In this document: piece by piece, positions 25,999 through 35,089 of the stretch
Position numbering within the stretch: position 1 is the stretch's first letter
Layout of the letters: each line of letters starts with the position of its first letter
From: Candidatus Kuenenia stuttgartensis
GTDB taxonomy: Bacteria > Pseudomonadota > Alphaproteobacteria > SMXS01
Reading direction: 5' to 3'
NCBI GenBank assembly: GCA_943329845.2
Contig: CALQFM020000021.1
Span: 1-57,547, forward strand
DNA length: 57,547 bases
Notes under the pieces: model-generated
Databases searched by the model: none
Told to the model about the DNA's origin: nothing
What the model saw: only the letters and a program-made list of their open reading frames with translations
Made by a program: the position numbers and the translations under genes

Positions 25999-27201
25999 CT
26001 ACAACCGCAGGACGAGCTTGGCGATGATGTCGCGCTGCACTTCGTTCGATCCGCCGAAGATCGACGAGGCCCGCTTGTTGAGATAGGTGCCGATGGCCGG
26101 CGGCGCGTATTCGGGGCCCGGCAGCCAGTCGTTGATCTCGTAGAGCGGACGGCCGCCCGCCGGCATGGGCGTGGCGTAGTAGTCGAGCGCCTCGACCATC
26201 AGCTCGCTCATGCGCTGGCCCAGGTCGACCGAGGTGGACTTCATGATCGAGGATTCGGCGCCCGGCGGCTGGCCGGCGGCCAGCTTCGACATCATGCGCA
26301 GCTCGGTGATCTCCTGCGCCATCACGCCGACCTCGATCGACGCCAGCTCGGCGGCGAAGCGCGGGTCGCGGATCAGCGGCTGCGTGCCGTTCACCTGCGC
26401 GGACACCACGGCCTTCAGCTTTTCCATCCCGGCCTTCAGGTAGCCGGACGATCCGCCGCCACGCTCGAACTCGAGCAGGAACTTGGCGTATTCCCAGCCC
26501 TGGTTCTCCTCGCCAACCCGGTTCTCGACCGGCACGCGCACGTCGTCGAAGAACACCTGGTTGACCTCGTGGTCGAGGCCCATGGTGATGATCGGGTCGA
26601 TCTTGATGCCCGGCGTCTTCAGGTCGATCAGCAGGAAGGAGATGCCCTCCTGCTTCCGGCCGGTATTGTCGGTCCGCACCAGGCAGAAGATCCAGTCGGC
26701 GTGGTGGGCGTGGGTGGTCCAGATCTTCGAGCCGTTGACCACGTAATGGTCGCCGTCGCGCACCGCGCGGGTCTTGAGACCGGCCAGGTCGGAACCGGCG
26801 CCGGGCTCGGAGTAGCCCTGGCACCAATAGTGCTCGCCATTGAGGATCTTCGGCAGGAAGAAGTCCTTTTGCGCCTGGCTGCCGAAAGTGAAGATCACCG
26901 GGCCGACATAGCGGATGCCCATGGGGATGATGCCCGGCGCGCCGGCCGCGGCGCATTCCTGCTGGAAGATGTAGCGCTGGGTGGCGGTCCAGCCGGTGCC
27001 GCCATATTCCTTCGGCCAGAAATAGGCGAGCCAGCCCTTTTCGTAGAGCTTCTTCTGCCACTTCTCGGCGACATCCTTCTCGACGAAGACCGTGGTCGTC
27101 TTCTCGGTGGCGCGCTTGATCTCGGCGGTGAGGTTTTCCTTCAGGAACGCGCGGACTTCGTTCTGGAACGCTAGGTCCTCGCCCGTGTAGGTCAGATCCA
27201 T
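25999..27201 (-). CDS. Acyl-CoA dehydrogenase
   Basis: 400-residue FAD enzyme introducing an alpha-beta double bond into an acyl-CoA. Segments visible are CQGYSEPGAGSDLAGLKTRA (FAD/substrate loop), GSKIWTTHAHHADWIFCLVR, and the C-terminal FGGSNEVQRDIIAKLVL. Its N-terminal helical domain starts MDLTYTGEDLAFQNEVRAFL. The arrangement resembles the heteromeric-type ACADs of steroid and terpenoid degradation, but a second dehydrogenase chain is not adjacent, so a homo-oligomeric enzyme is equally possible. Confidence 0.94.
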   Translation of the reverse strand: MDLTYTGEDLAFQNEVRAFLKENLTAEIKRATEKTTTVFVEKDVAEKWQKKLYEKGWLAYFWPKEYGGTGWTATQRYIFQQECAAAGAPGIIPMGIRYVGPVIFTFGSQAQKDFFLPKILNGEHYWCQGYSEPGAGSDLAGLKTRAVRDGDHYVVNGSKIWTTHAHHADWIFCLVRTDNTGRKQEGISFLLIDLKTPGIKIDPIITMGLDHEVNQVFFDDVRVPVENRVGEENQGWEYAKFLLEFERGGGSSGYLKAGMEKLKAVVSAQVNGTQPLIRDPRFAAELASIEVGVMAQEITELRMMSKLAAGQPPGAESSIMKSTSVDLGQRMSELMVEALDYYATPMPAGGRPLYEINDWLPGPEYAPPAIGTYLNKRASSIFGGSNEVQRDIIAKLVLRL

Positions 27202-27286
27202 GTTGGCTGGCTCTTCTGCAATCGTCGGATTTGGCGCGCACTATAGGCACGCGCCGGACAGATGCAAATATTCTTGCGGGAAACTG

Positions 27287-28180
27287 CTAGCCGACGAGGC
27301 GCTTGGCGAGCTGTTCGAAACGCGCGGCCAGCGGGTACATGTGCTTGTACTGCAGGATCTGCTTGCCGACGAGCTGGAGCCGCGCCTCGAAGGTCAGGTT
27401 CGAGAACGGCTGGATCTGAGGATTGTTGTACGGCTGCATGTCGCCGCGCTGGAACTCGAGCGCCATGCTGAGGCGCGGATGCTTGGCGAAGCGCGTCGTC
27501 CTGCTCCCCCAGTGCAGCACCGCCTGGTTCCAGCAGAAATAGTCGCCCGGCATGCCCGGCAGCGCGCGGACGTAGGGCAGCTCGACCTTCCAGTCCTTCT
27601 CGCGTTCCGTGCCGTAGACCGGGTCAAGGTTGGCCGGCAGGATATACATGCAGCCATTCTGCGGATGCGCCTCGGTCAACGGCGCCCAGACCGTCAGAGA
27701 CAGCGGGACGTTATTGGTTCCAAGGGAATAGCGCCCCTTGTCGCGGTGCGGCCGCCAGCCTGATTCCGCCTGGGCGGGATCGACATGCCAGGTCCAGAAA
27801 TCCGGGAGCACCTTGTAGTCCTTGCCCAGGAAGTGAGTGAGCATGGGGTGGAGCGAGTAAAAGCACTTCCAGGTCTCGTCGAACAGGAAGATGAATGTCG
27901 GCGGGATATCGAGCTTTTTGCAGGTGAAGACAGCCTCGGCGAGCATCGGGGCATATTTGCCGAAGGTTTCGTTGCGGTCCTGGAAATAGCCCTCTTCCAG
28001 CATCCGCTCGGTGTGCAGTCGGCGGGTGTCGGACGGCAGAACGCCGGTGTCCTTGTCCCATGACTGAAGCTGGCTGTTGATCGTCAGCTTGGGAAAATGC
28101 GCCTGCCAGAACGCCGGGCTGTAAAGCTCCTCGACGCGGGTGTCGACGGTCAGCGTGCTGCCCGTATCCATGATCGTCAT
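27287..28180 (-). CDS. Phytanoyl-CoA dioxygenase (PhyH)-family protein
   Basis: 297-residue protein with the double-stranded beta-helix of Fe(II)/2-oxoglutarate oxygenases. The iron-binding HxD is in SGWRPHRDKGRY, the distal histidine likely in QAVLHWGSRTT, and LSLTVWAPLTEAHPQNGCM is the usual strand between. Start ATG 28180 (or 28171) gives a short leader. It probably hydroxylates a hydrophobic substrate; PhyH homologues also include halogenases and ectoine hydroxylases. It is upstream of the acyl-CoA dehydrogenase on the same strand. Confidence 0.86.
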   Translation of the reverse strand: MTIMDTGSTLTVDTRVEELYSPAFWQAHFPKLTINSQLQSWDKDTGVLPSDTRRLHTERMLEEGYFQDRNETFGKYAPMLAEAVFTCKKLDIPPTFIFLFDETWKCFYSLHPMLTHFLGKDYKVLPDFWTWHVDPAQAESGWRPHRDKGRYSLGTNNVPLSLTVWAPLTEAHPQNGCMYILPANLDPVYGTEREKDWKVELPYVRALPGMPGDYFCWNQAVLHWGSRTTRFAKHPRLSMALEFQRGDMQPYNNPQIQPFSNLTFEARLQLVGKQILQYKHMYPLAARFEQLAKRLVG

Positions 28181-28345
28181 CGTCGGTCCACTTCTCGTCA
28201 GCTATGCAGACGCTTCCCTGCCCGTGCGTCAGCCAGGCGTTGCCGACAATATAGGAGCCTTCGGGTCTTTCCAGCAAGACGCCGCGCGCGACTGCCGGGG
28301 ATGCATCGGCTATCATGCGCGCGGCAAAATCGGGGAGAGCCAAGC

Positions 28346-29062
28346 ATGCCCAGTATTCTGGTGACGGGTGCGAATCGCGGCCTTGGTCTGGAATTCGTCA
28401 GGCAATATGCCGCCGACGGCTGGCGGGTCTACGCCTGCTGCCGGGATCCGGGCGCCGCCGCCGGGCTGTGCGACATCGCCGGCAAGTCCGGCGGCCGGGT
28501 AAGCATCCACACCCTGTCCCTCGTCGATCCGGCGTCGATCCGCGCGCTGGCGCAGGGCCTGGACGGCCAGCCCATCGACGTTCTGGTCAACAACGCCGGT
28601 ACCTACGGGCTCAAGGGCTTCGCCGACGGCGGCATGCAGGCACAGGCGTTCGGCAGCATGGAATATGACGGCTGGGAGCACGCCTTCGCCATCAACACCA
28701 TGGCGCCGCTCCGGGTGATCGAGGCGCTGATCGGCAACGTCGCACGGTCGGACCAAAAGAAGATCTTCACCGTGTCCAGTTCCATGGGCTCGATCGCCGA
28801 GCCGCCGGGCGGCCACCTAGCCTATGGCTCGACCAAGGCGGCGGTGAACTTCGTCATGAGCACGCTGGCCATGGAGCTGCGCGACCGGGGGATCACGGTC
28901 ATGTCGCTGCATCCCGGCTGGGTCGAAACCGACATGGGCGGCAGCACGGCGCCGCTGAAACCCGCGCAGAGCATCGCCGGGCTCAGGAAGGTGATCGCCA
29001 ACGCATCGCTGGCGACGACCGGTCAATTCATCGGATGGGACGGGAAACGGGTTCCCTGGTAG
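28346..29062 (+). CDS. Short-chain dehydrogenase/reductase (SDR 1)
   Basis: 238-residue classical SDR resembling C-factor/carbonyl-reductase-like proteins. Cofactor loop TGANRGLGLEF (TGxxxGxG), NNAGTYG, catalytic serine region FTVSSSMGS and YGSTKAAVNF (Y-x3-K) are all present. GGGGAGAG upstream supports ATG 28346; the in-frame region before it is unconserved. It is divergent from the PhyH gene. Substrate unknown. Confidence 0.91.
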   Translation: MPSILVTGANRGLGLEFVRQYAADGWRVYACCRDPGAAAGLCDIAGKSGGRVSIHTLSLVDPASIRALAQGLDGQPIDVLVNNAGTYGLKGFADGGMQAQAFGSMEYDGWEHAFAINTMAPLRVIEALIGNVARSDQKKIFTVSSSMGSIAEPPGGHLAYGSTKAAVNFVMSTLAMELRDRGITVMSLHPGWVETDMGGSTAPLKPAQSIAGLRKVIANASLATTGQFIGWDGKRVPW

Positions 29063-29075
29063 GCGACCCGTACGC

Positions 29076-29438
29076 TCAGAACATCCCCATGGCGCCGCGG
29101 GCCTTCTTCTCCAGCGGGCCGGTGATCAGCACCTGGATCTCGTCGCCTTCGACCCTCATCTGGTAGGTCTTGATCGGCGCCCAGGCGGGCGGGCCGAAGC
29201 TGCCGTCGATCAGGCTGAAGCGGGCGCCGTGCAGCGGGCACATGATGTGGTTGCCCCGGATGCGGCCGCCTTCCAGCGTGGCATCGGCGTGCGAGCACAA
29301 GTTCTCGACGGCATAGAACTCATCGGTCTTGGTGCGCGCGATCAGGACGTCATGGCCTTCGACCAGGAAGGACTTGCACTTGCCCTGCTCGATATCGGCC
29401 GTCCTGGCGACGGAATGGTAGGTCCCTTCGGACATCAT
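29076..29438 (-). CDS. Rieske-type [2Fe-2S] ferredoxin
   Basis: 120-residue single-domain Rieske protein. Ligands are in NLCSHADATLEGG (CxH) and MCPLHGARF (CxxH). Such ferredoxins (NirD/CarAc/BphF type) pass electrons to ring-hydroxylating oxygenases or nitrite reductase. The frame is open much further upstream through the MFS gene, but the homologous part begins at the tandem ATGs 29438/29435, preceded by CGGAGA. Three Rieske oxygenase alpha subunits lie elsewhere in the window and it may serve one of them; no ferredoxin reductase was found. Confidence 0.9.
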   Translation of the reverse strand: MMSEGTYHSVARTADIEQGKCKSFLVEGHDVLIARTKTDEFYAVENLCSHADATLEGGRIRGNHIMCPLHGARFSLIDGSFGPPAWAPIKTYQMRVEGDEIQVLITGPLEKKARGAMGMF

Positions 29439-29512
29439 GTTTCTCCGGTAGCGATCTTGCCGATGACATAACCGCTGATGCGAAGCAAGGCAAGCCAGCC
29501 TTGACGCTGTTG

Positions 29513-30718
29513 TCAGGATGCGCTCAGTCGCTTGCGGCTCGCAATGGCCTTGAAGGCGAAAAGCGCCGATATGCCGTTGCCGGCGATGATGAAGCCGAGC
29601 ACCGGCCAGACCGTGGAATGGTTGAACGATCCCTGGGCCTGCGCCGCGACGGTGCCGAAGGCGAATTGCAGGAAAGTCATCATGCCGGCGGCGGTGCCGG
29701 TCATCCGCGGCGTCGCCGACAGGGCGCGCGCCGTCGATGTGGGCAACACGAAGCCGGCGCCGAAGCCGTTGATCACCGCCGGCCCGAACAGGCACAGCGG
29801 ATGGTTGATGCCCGACGCGAACAGCACGACAGAGGTGGTGACGCCCACGCCGATCACGGCGAAGCCGATGATCAGCAGGCTGTCGTGGTCGAAGGTCTCG
29901 GCAACCCGGGCGGTGATGAATGCGCTCATCATCATGCCCAGCCCGCCCGCGCCCAGATAGAATCCGAGCTGGTCCGGCGCGATGTTCCAGGCTTCCTGCG
30001 CCACATAGGGGACGCCGCTCATCATGCCGAAGAACGACACCATGATGAACGAGCCGACCATGGTGTAGAGCACGAACACCGGCGAGCGCAGCACGCTGAG
30101 ATAGGCCCGCACCAGCGAGCCGAAATCGGGCAGCGGGATCGGATCCTTGAGGGTTTCCGGAAACCGCGCCACCAGCCACAGCAACACGCCGAAGCCCAGG
30201 GCACCCGACACCTCGAACACCATGCGCCAGCCGAAGCTGTGCACGAGGAACCCCGAAAACGCCGGCGCCATGATCGGCGCCACCATGACGATCATGGTCA
30301 GGTAGGCGAGGATGCTGGTCGCCTTCTCGTGGCTGTGCAGGTCGCGGATCACCGCGCGGGAAATGACGATACCCGCCGAGCCCCCGATCCCCTGCACCAC
30401 CCGTCCCGCGATCACCAATCCGGCGCTTTCGCCGAACGTGCCCATCAGGCTGCCCACGACAAAGCAGGCCACACCGGCCATCAGCATGGGCCGGCGGCCG
30501 AAGCGGTCGGCCAGCAGGCCGAAGAACAGGGTGGAGATGGCGATGCCACCGAGCGTCGCGCTGACCAGCAGCGCGGCGGTGGCGGCGGAGATGCCGAAAT
30601 ATACCTTGATCGTCGCGATGGCCGGAATGATCAGGTGCATGCCGAACGGACCGAGCGCCGAAACGGCGACCAGCTGCACCGTCAACCACCTTCCCGTCAA
30701 ACCGCCTGCCTTGATCAC
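29513..30718 (-). CDS. MFS transporter, Bcr/CflA drug-efflux type
   Basis: 401 residues with about 12 hydrophobic segments. The motif-A loop is FGLLADRFGRRPMLMAG, and motif C-like VVQGIGGSAGIVISRAVIRD is diagnostic of Bcr/CflA multidrug efflux (DHA1) proteins. It ends with LFAFKAIASRKRLSAS. It lies 74 bases upstream of the Rieske ferredoxin on the same strand. A role exporting substrates or intermediates of the neighbouring catabolic genes is possible but speculative. Confidence 0.92.
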   Translation of the reverse strand: MIKAGGLTGRWLTVQLVAVSALGPFGMHLIIPAIATIKVYFGISAATAALLVSATLGGIAISTLFFGLLADRFGRRPMLMAGVACFVVGSLMGTFGESAGLVIAGRVVQGIGGSAGIVISRAVIRDLHSHEKATSILAYLTMIVMVAPIMAPAFSGFLVHSFGWRMVFEVSGALGFGVLLWLVARFPETLKDPIPLPDFGSLVRAYLSVLRSPVFVLYTMVGSFIMVSFFGMMSGVPYVAQEAWNIAPDQLGFYLGAGGLGMMMSAFITARVAETFDHDSLLIIGFAVIGVGVTTSVVLFASGINHPLCLFGPAVINGFGAGFVLPTSTARALSATPRMTGTAAGMMTFLQFAFGTVAAQAQGSFNHSTVWPVLGFIIAGNGISALFAFKAIASRKRLSAS

Positions 30719-30943
30719 GCGCTGCCTGCTGCCGCCGGTCCGTTACCGGCCGGTAATGATTGGGACGCCCCGAATGTCTGGAGAGGGCTCTTGAGCGGAG
30801 CGTGCCTTAGCACGGCGAGCCCGGCGTCACCAGAATCAAAAACTGCAGGCCTGATTATTTGCCGCCGCGAATTTTCCGGCGTTCCGGGAAATTCTGCTAA
30901 GGTCGGCGAAATCCTGACCAGACCGACCAAACGGGAGACTGTC

Positions 30944-31693
30944 ATGCTGCTCGAGAACAAGATTTCCATCGTCACCGGCGGCGGCAGCGGCATCGGCCGC
31001 GCCGCGGCCATCGCCATGGGCCGCGAAGGCGCGACCGTGGTCATCGGCAACCGCTCGGCCGACAAGGGCGAAGCGGTCTGCCACGAGATCGAGAACGCCG
31101 GCGGCAAGGCGCTGTTCCACCGCACCGACTGTTCGGTCGCCGAACAGTGCGAGGCGCTGGTGGCGCGCGCCGAAAAGGAATTCGGCCGGCTGGACCTGGC
31201 CTTCAACAATTCGGGCATGTTCCACGAGACGCTGCTGCCGATCCACGAGATGAGCCTGGACGAATTCAACCGCGGCATCGACCTGAACTTCAAGGGCACG
31301 TTCTACTGCATGAAGTACGAGCTGGCCGCCATGATGCGCGCGGGCGGCGGCGCCATCGTCAACAACGCGTCGATCTACGGCGTCAAGGCCATGGCGGGCC
31401 TGAACTGGTACACCGCCGCCAAGCACGGGATCATGGGCCTGACCAAGTGCGCCGGCCTGGAATATGCCGAGAAGAACATCCGCGTGAACGTGATCTGCCC
31501 CGGCAACACCAAGACGCCGCCCATGGACGCGGCGACCGGCGGCAATGACGAGGTGTTCGCCCAGGTGGTGCCGATGAAGCGCCTCGCCTCGCCCGAAGAG
31601 ATCGCCGACGGCGTCGTGTTCCTGCTTTCCGGCAAGTCGTCCTACATGACGGGTGGCGCGCTGCACGTCGATGGCGGCATGATCGCTGCCTGA
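30944..31693 (+). CDS. Short-chain dehydrogenase/reductase (SDR 2)
   Basis: 249-residue FabG-like SDR. TGGGSGIGRAAAI binds the cofactor, FNNSG replaces the usual NNAG, the catalytic serine is in IVNNASIYG, and NWYTAAKHGIMGLTK gives Y-x3-K. The C-terminus ends LHVDGGMIAA. The ATG at 30944 follows ACGGGAG. It is 26 bases ahead of epoxide hydrolase 1 on the same strand, so they form a unit. The 225-base upstream gap has no gene and probably holds the promoter. Confidence 0.93.
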   Translation: MLLENKISIVTGGGSGIGRAAAIAMGREGATVVIGNRSADKGEAVCHEIENAGGKALFHRTDCSVAEQCEALVARAEKEFGRLDLAFNNSGMFHETLLPIHEMSLDEFNRGIDLNFKGTFYCMKYELAAMMRAGGGAIVNNASIYGVKAMAGLNWYTAAKHGIMGLTKCAGLEYAEKNIRVNVICPGNTKTPPMDAATGGNDEVFAQVVPMKRLASPEEIADGVVFLLSGKSSYMTGGALHVDGGMIAA

Positions 31694-31719
31694 CGAGACT
31701 CTCCTGGGGAGGAAAACTG

Positions 31720-32925
31720 GTGACTGCCGTGACACCGTTCCGGGTCGACATCCCGGACTATGAACTGGACCGCATCAAGCGACGGATCCGCGAATATGAG
31801 TGGTTCGAGGAGCCGGTCGACGCCGGCTGGAACTATGGGTGCAACCAGGCCTATCTGCGCGAGCTGACCGACTACTGGCAGAACGCCTACGACTGGCGCA
31901 AGGCCGAGGCCAGGCTGAACGAGTGGCCGCAGTTCAAGGCCAATGTAAACGGCATCGATATCCATTTCGTCCACGAGCGCGGCTCCAATCCGGACAATCT
32001 GCCGCTCATCCTGCTGCATGGCTGGCCGGGTTCGTATTTCGAGCTGCTGCACCTCACCGGCCCCCTCGCCCATCCGGAACGATATGGCGGCAAGGCCGAG
32101 GACGGCCGCGACGTGATCATTCCGTCGCTGGTGGGCTATGGCTTCTCCGGCCCGCCGCCCAAGCCGATCGGACCGCGCGCCCAGGCCGTCTTCATGGACG
32201 GCCTGATGACCAAGGTGCTGGGCTACGGGAGCTATGTGGTCCAGGGCGGCGACTGGGGCGCGCTGATCGCCGGCTGGCTGGGCTTCGACCACGGCGCCGA
32301 CAAGGGCGGCGCGGTGAAATCGATCCACATGAACCTGGTCGGGGTGCGGCCCGGCGGCAACGCCCCGGCCGGCATCGCCGGGGTCGCGGCGCCTCCCGAG
32401 ACGCCCGAGGAAAAGGCCTGGGCCGTCTATGCCGAGCAGCGGATGGCGGTCGAACGCGGCTACTTCATGGTCCAGGGCACCAAGCCACAGTCGCTGTCCT
32501 ACGCCATGATGGACAGCCCGGTCGGCGTGGCCGCATGGCTGACCGAGAAGTTCTACACCTGGTCCGACCTGTCCAACGAAGGCGAGGAAGGCGGCCACAT
32601 CGAGAACGTGTACAGCAAGGACAAGCTGCTGACGAACATCATGCTCTATGTGGTGACTCGGCGGTTCAACACCGCGGCCTGGCAGTATTACGGCGTCGGC
32701 ACGGAAGGCGGCTTCGCCTTCCCGCCCGGTCAGCGCTGCGAGACTCCGACCGGCATCGCCTCATACCCGCGCGAGATCGCGCCCGTGCCGCCGCGCTCCT
32801 ACGCCGAGAAGGCGTACAACGTGGTCCACTGGAAGGAGCAGCCCAGAGGGGGTCACTTCGCCGCCTTCGAGCAGCCGGAGATCTTCCTGGCGGACCTGCG
32901 GGAGTTTCTGAGGAACTGGGGCTAA
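31720..32925 (+). CDS. Epoxide hydrolase (1)
   Basis: 401-residue alpha/beta-fold epoxide hydrolase with the EHN domain (TPFRVDIPDYELDRIKRRIR). The oxyanion motif is LLHGWPGS, the nucleophilic aspartate in QGGDWGALIAG, and the histidine in RGGHFAAFEQPE. GTG 31720 is chosen because TGGGGAGG is 7 bases upstream. Microsomal-type bacterial enzymes of this class open epoxides of juvenile-hormone, terpene or fatty-acid kind. It has a tandem paralogue at 33053 separated by a palindromic repeat. Confidence 0.94.
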   Translation: MTAVTPFRVDIPDYELDRIKRRIREYEWFEEPVDAGWNYGCNQAYLRELTDYWQNAYDWRKAEARLNEWPQFKANVNGIDIHFVHERGSNPDNLPLILLHGWPGSYFELLHLTGPLAHPERYGGKAEDGRDVIIPSLVGYGFSGPPPKPIGPRAQAVFMDGLMTKVLGYGSYVVQGGDWGALIAGWLGFDHGADKGGAVKSIHMNLVGVRPGGNAPAGIAGVAAPPETPEEKAWAVYAEQRMAVERGYFMVQGTKPQSLSYAMMDSPVGVAAWLTEKFYTWSDLSNEGEEGGHIENVYSKDKLLTNIMLYVVTRRFNTAAWQYYGVGTEGGFAFPPGQRCETPTGIASYPREIAPVPPRSYAEKAYNVVHWKEQPRGGHFAAFEQPEIFLADLREFLRNWG

Positions 32926-32940
32926 GACTTTAAACTGGAA

Positions 32941-33042
32941 CGTCATTCCCGCGCACGCGGGAACCCAGTTCTTCGTAGGGCTGGAGCCTTTGAGAAGGTG
33001 ATGCCCTTCCCCATCTGGGTCCCCGCGTGCGCGGGGATGACG
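32941..33042. repeat. Palindromic repeat between the two epoxide hydrolase genes
   Basis: Arms at 32941-32968 and 33015-33042 match as reverse complements at 26 of 28 positions, with a 46-base loop. It belongs to the same family as 21421 and 56186 (xTCATxCC...GGxxCCAG) but with a CGCGTGCGCG core. The 33042-33045 GAGG at its edge sits 7 bases before the GTG of the next gene and may act as its ribosome-binding site. Confidence 0.92.
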
Positions 33043-33052
33043 AGGTTTTGGT

Positions 33053-34240
33053 GTGCAGCCCTTCACCGTCGGCATCCCGCAGCACGACATCGACCGGATC
33101 ATGGCGCGGGTGCGCGACTATGAATGGTTCGAGGAGCCGGTCGACGCCCGCTGGCAATACGGCGCCAATGGCACCTACATGCGGGCGCTGTGCGAGCACT
33201 GGCTGAACCGGTTCGACTGGCGCGGCGCCGAAGCCGGCCTGAACCGGTTTCCCCAGTTCAAGGCGGACGTGGACGGCATCCCGATCCATTTCATTCGCGA
33301 AAAAAGATCAGGATCCAACTCTATCCCATTGATCCTGCTTCATGGCTGGCCGGGCTCCTATTTCGAATTCCTGGAGTGCGTCGAACGCCTCGCCCATCCG
33401 GAGCGGTTCGGCGGCCATGCGGAGGACGGCCGTGACGTGATCGTCCCGTCTCTGATCGGCTACGGCTATTCCGGCAAGCCGCCCTCGCCGGTCGATCCCC
33501 GCGAGCAGGCCCGCTTCATGAACGGGCTGATGACCGATGTCCTCGGCTACACATCCTACGTGGCGCAGGGCGGCGACTGGGGCAGTTCCATCGCCGCCTG
33601 GATGGGTTTCGACCATGGCACCGACAAGGGCGGCGCCTGCGTGGCCATCCACATGAACATGTTCGGCCTGCGCCCCGGCGGCGACTTCCGCAACATCTTC
33701 GGCGTCGGCGTCGCCCGGCTGGACACGCAGGAAGAGAAGGACTGGGCCCGCGAGGCCGCCCGCCGCGGCGAGGGCCGGTTCGGCTACATGGTGCTGCAGT
33801 CCACCAAGCCCCAGTCCCTCTCCTACGGCATGATGGACAGCCCGGTGGGCATCGCCGCCTGGATCACCGAGAAGATGCAGGCCTGGGGCGACCGCACCGG
33901 CACCGGCAGCGACGACCCGGTGTTTTCGATGGACCAGATCCTGACCAACATCATGATCTATCTGACCAGCCGGAGCTTCAACACGGCGGCCTGGCAGTAC
34001 CGCGCCGTGCGCGACACCGGCCACTCGGTGATGCCGCCGGGCAAGAAGGTCATGGTCCCGGCTGGCTTCGCGGATTTCCCGGGCGAGCTGTCGCCCATCC
34101 CGCCGCGCTCATACCTCGAGAAGGGCTACGCCAACGTGGTCTATCAGAGCACGCCGCCCAAGGGTGGCCATTTTGCCGCCCTGGAACAGTCGACATTGTT
34201 CTGCAATGACTTGCAGGCATTTTTTCAGACCATACGATAA
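33053..34240 (+). CDS. Epoxide hydrolase (2)
   Basis: 395-residue paralogue of the preceding enzyme. It shares the EHN start (QPFTVGIPQHDIDRI), DYEWFEEPVDA, LLHGWPGSYFEF, the nucleophile in QGGDWGSSIAAW and the histidine in KGGHFAALEQ. The N-terminus is a few residues shorter than in paralogue 1 because the upstream repeat lies right against it; GTG 33053 is the best start. The pair is a tandem duplication that has diverged widely. Substrate unknown. Confidence 0.93.
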   Translation: MQPFTVGIPQHDIDRIMARVRDYEWFEEPVDARWQYGANGTYMRALCEHWLNRFDWRGAEAGLNRFPQFKADVDGIPIHFIREKRSGSNSIPLILLHGWPGSYFEFLECVERLAHPERFGGHAEDGRDVIVPSLIGYGYSGKPPSPVDPREQARFMNGLMTDVLGYTSYVAQGGDWGSSIAAWMGFDHGTDKGGACVAIHMNMFGLRPGGDFRNIFGVGVARLDTQEEKDWAREAARRGEGRFGYMVLQSTKPQSLSYGMMDSPVGIAAWITEKMQAWGDRTGTGSDDPVFSMDQILTNIMIYLTSRSFNTAAWQYRAVRDTGHSVMPPGKKVMVPAGFADFPGELSPIPPRSYLEKGYANVVYQSTPPKGGHFAALEQSTLFCNDLQAFFQTIR

Positions 34241-34251
34241 CTAGTTAACCT

Positions 34252-34497
34252 CTATGCTCTGAAGAACAACTCGTCATTCTCAGGTGACAGCTTTGGACCG
34301 CCCAACAACAGCACCTGCAGATCCTTACCGTGCTTCGGCTCATGTTGCGGGACGGACATAAGTTGGTAATCCTCGAGCGACACGACAACCGCTCGATCCA
34401 TCCCATATCGAGTGATGATCTGCGGTCCCTCGCTTTGCGCACGCACGAGAATCTCGCCCAATTTTCGCTTGGCCTCGTGAGTCGACCACGCAGTCAT
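34252..34497 (-). CDS. Phd/YefM-family antitoxin (orphan)
   Basis: 81-residue protein with the Phd/YefM N-terminus MTAWSTHEAKRKLGEILVRA, then PQIITRYGMDRAVVVSLEDY, a close fit to the DNA-binding domain of type II antitoxins. The C-terminal toxin-wrapping part is short and Leu/Pro-rich. No toxin gene is adjacent: downstream is the convergent epoxide hydrolase gene and upstream, two bases away, is a carbonic anhydrase-like gene. It therefore appears to be an orphan or a remnant of a toxin-antitoxin pair. Confidence 0.82.
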   Translation of the reverse strand: MTAWSTHEAKRKLGEILVRAQSEGPQIITRYGMDRAVVVSLEDYQLMSVPQHEPKHGKDLQVLLLGGPKLSPENDELFFRA

Positions 34498-34499
34498 CT

Positions 34500-35027
34500 T
34501 CAGCCGACGACTTTCAGTGTCTCTCGGAACTTGCGGCCCTTTTCGGCATACATGCGAGCCGAGAACTCCAGCATGCGAATATCGTCGTCGGTGAGTTGCC
34601 GGACGATCTTGCCGGGCGCGCCGAGCACCAGCACGCCGTCGGGGATTTCCTTGTTGTTGCCGATCAGCGTGTTGGCGCCGATCAGCGTGTTCGAGCCGAT
34701 CTTCGCGCCGTCCAGGATCACCGCGCCGATGCCGATCAGCGTGTTGTCGCCGATCGTGCAGCCATGGACCATGGCCATGTGGCCGATGGTGACGTTGCGC
34801 CCGACGGTGCAGGGAAAGCGCGGATCGACGTGGATGACCGCGCCGTCCTGCACGTTGCTGTCCTCGCCGATGGTGATGACGTTGTCGTCGCCGCGCAGGG
34901 TGGCGTTGAACCAGATATTGGCGCCCTTCCTGAGCACCACGCGCCCCATCACGTCGGCGCTGGGCGCCACCCAGATGTCGTCGCTTTCGAGCGTCGGCCG
35001 GTGGTCCCCGATGGCGTATAGCGGCAT
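34500..35027 (-). CDS. Gamma-class carbonic anhydrase-like protein
   Basis: 175-residue left-handed beta-helix protein of hexapeptide repeats (for example VTIGHMAMVHGCTIGDNTLIG and the preceding VIHVDPRFPCTV). The histidines of VIH and of GHMAMVHGC fit the metal ligands of gamma carbonic anhydrases. Close bacterial relatives (PaaY/YrdA type) show weak or no anhydrase activity and PaaY is a thioesterase, so the catalytic role is uncertain. It is followed after two bases by the antitoxin gene, an unusual partner. Confidence 0.9.
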   Translation of the reverse strand: MPLYAIGDHRPTLESDDIWVAPSADVMGRVVLRKGANIWFNATLRGDDNVITIGEDSNVQDGAVIHVDPRFPCTVGRNVTIGHMAMVHGCTIGDNTLIGIGAVILDGAKIGSNTLIGANTLIGNNKEIPDGVLVLGAPGKIVRQLTDDDIRMLEFSARMYAEKGRKFRETLKVVG

Positions 35028-35089
35028 GTCGAATCCCCTGAAATCGTCTTCCTTTAGCCTAAGCGGATCGTCCTGGACGCGCGAAGCGC

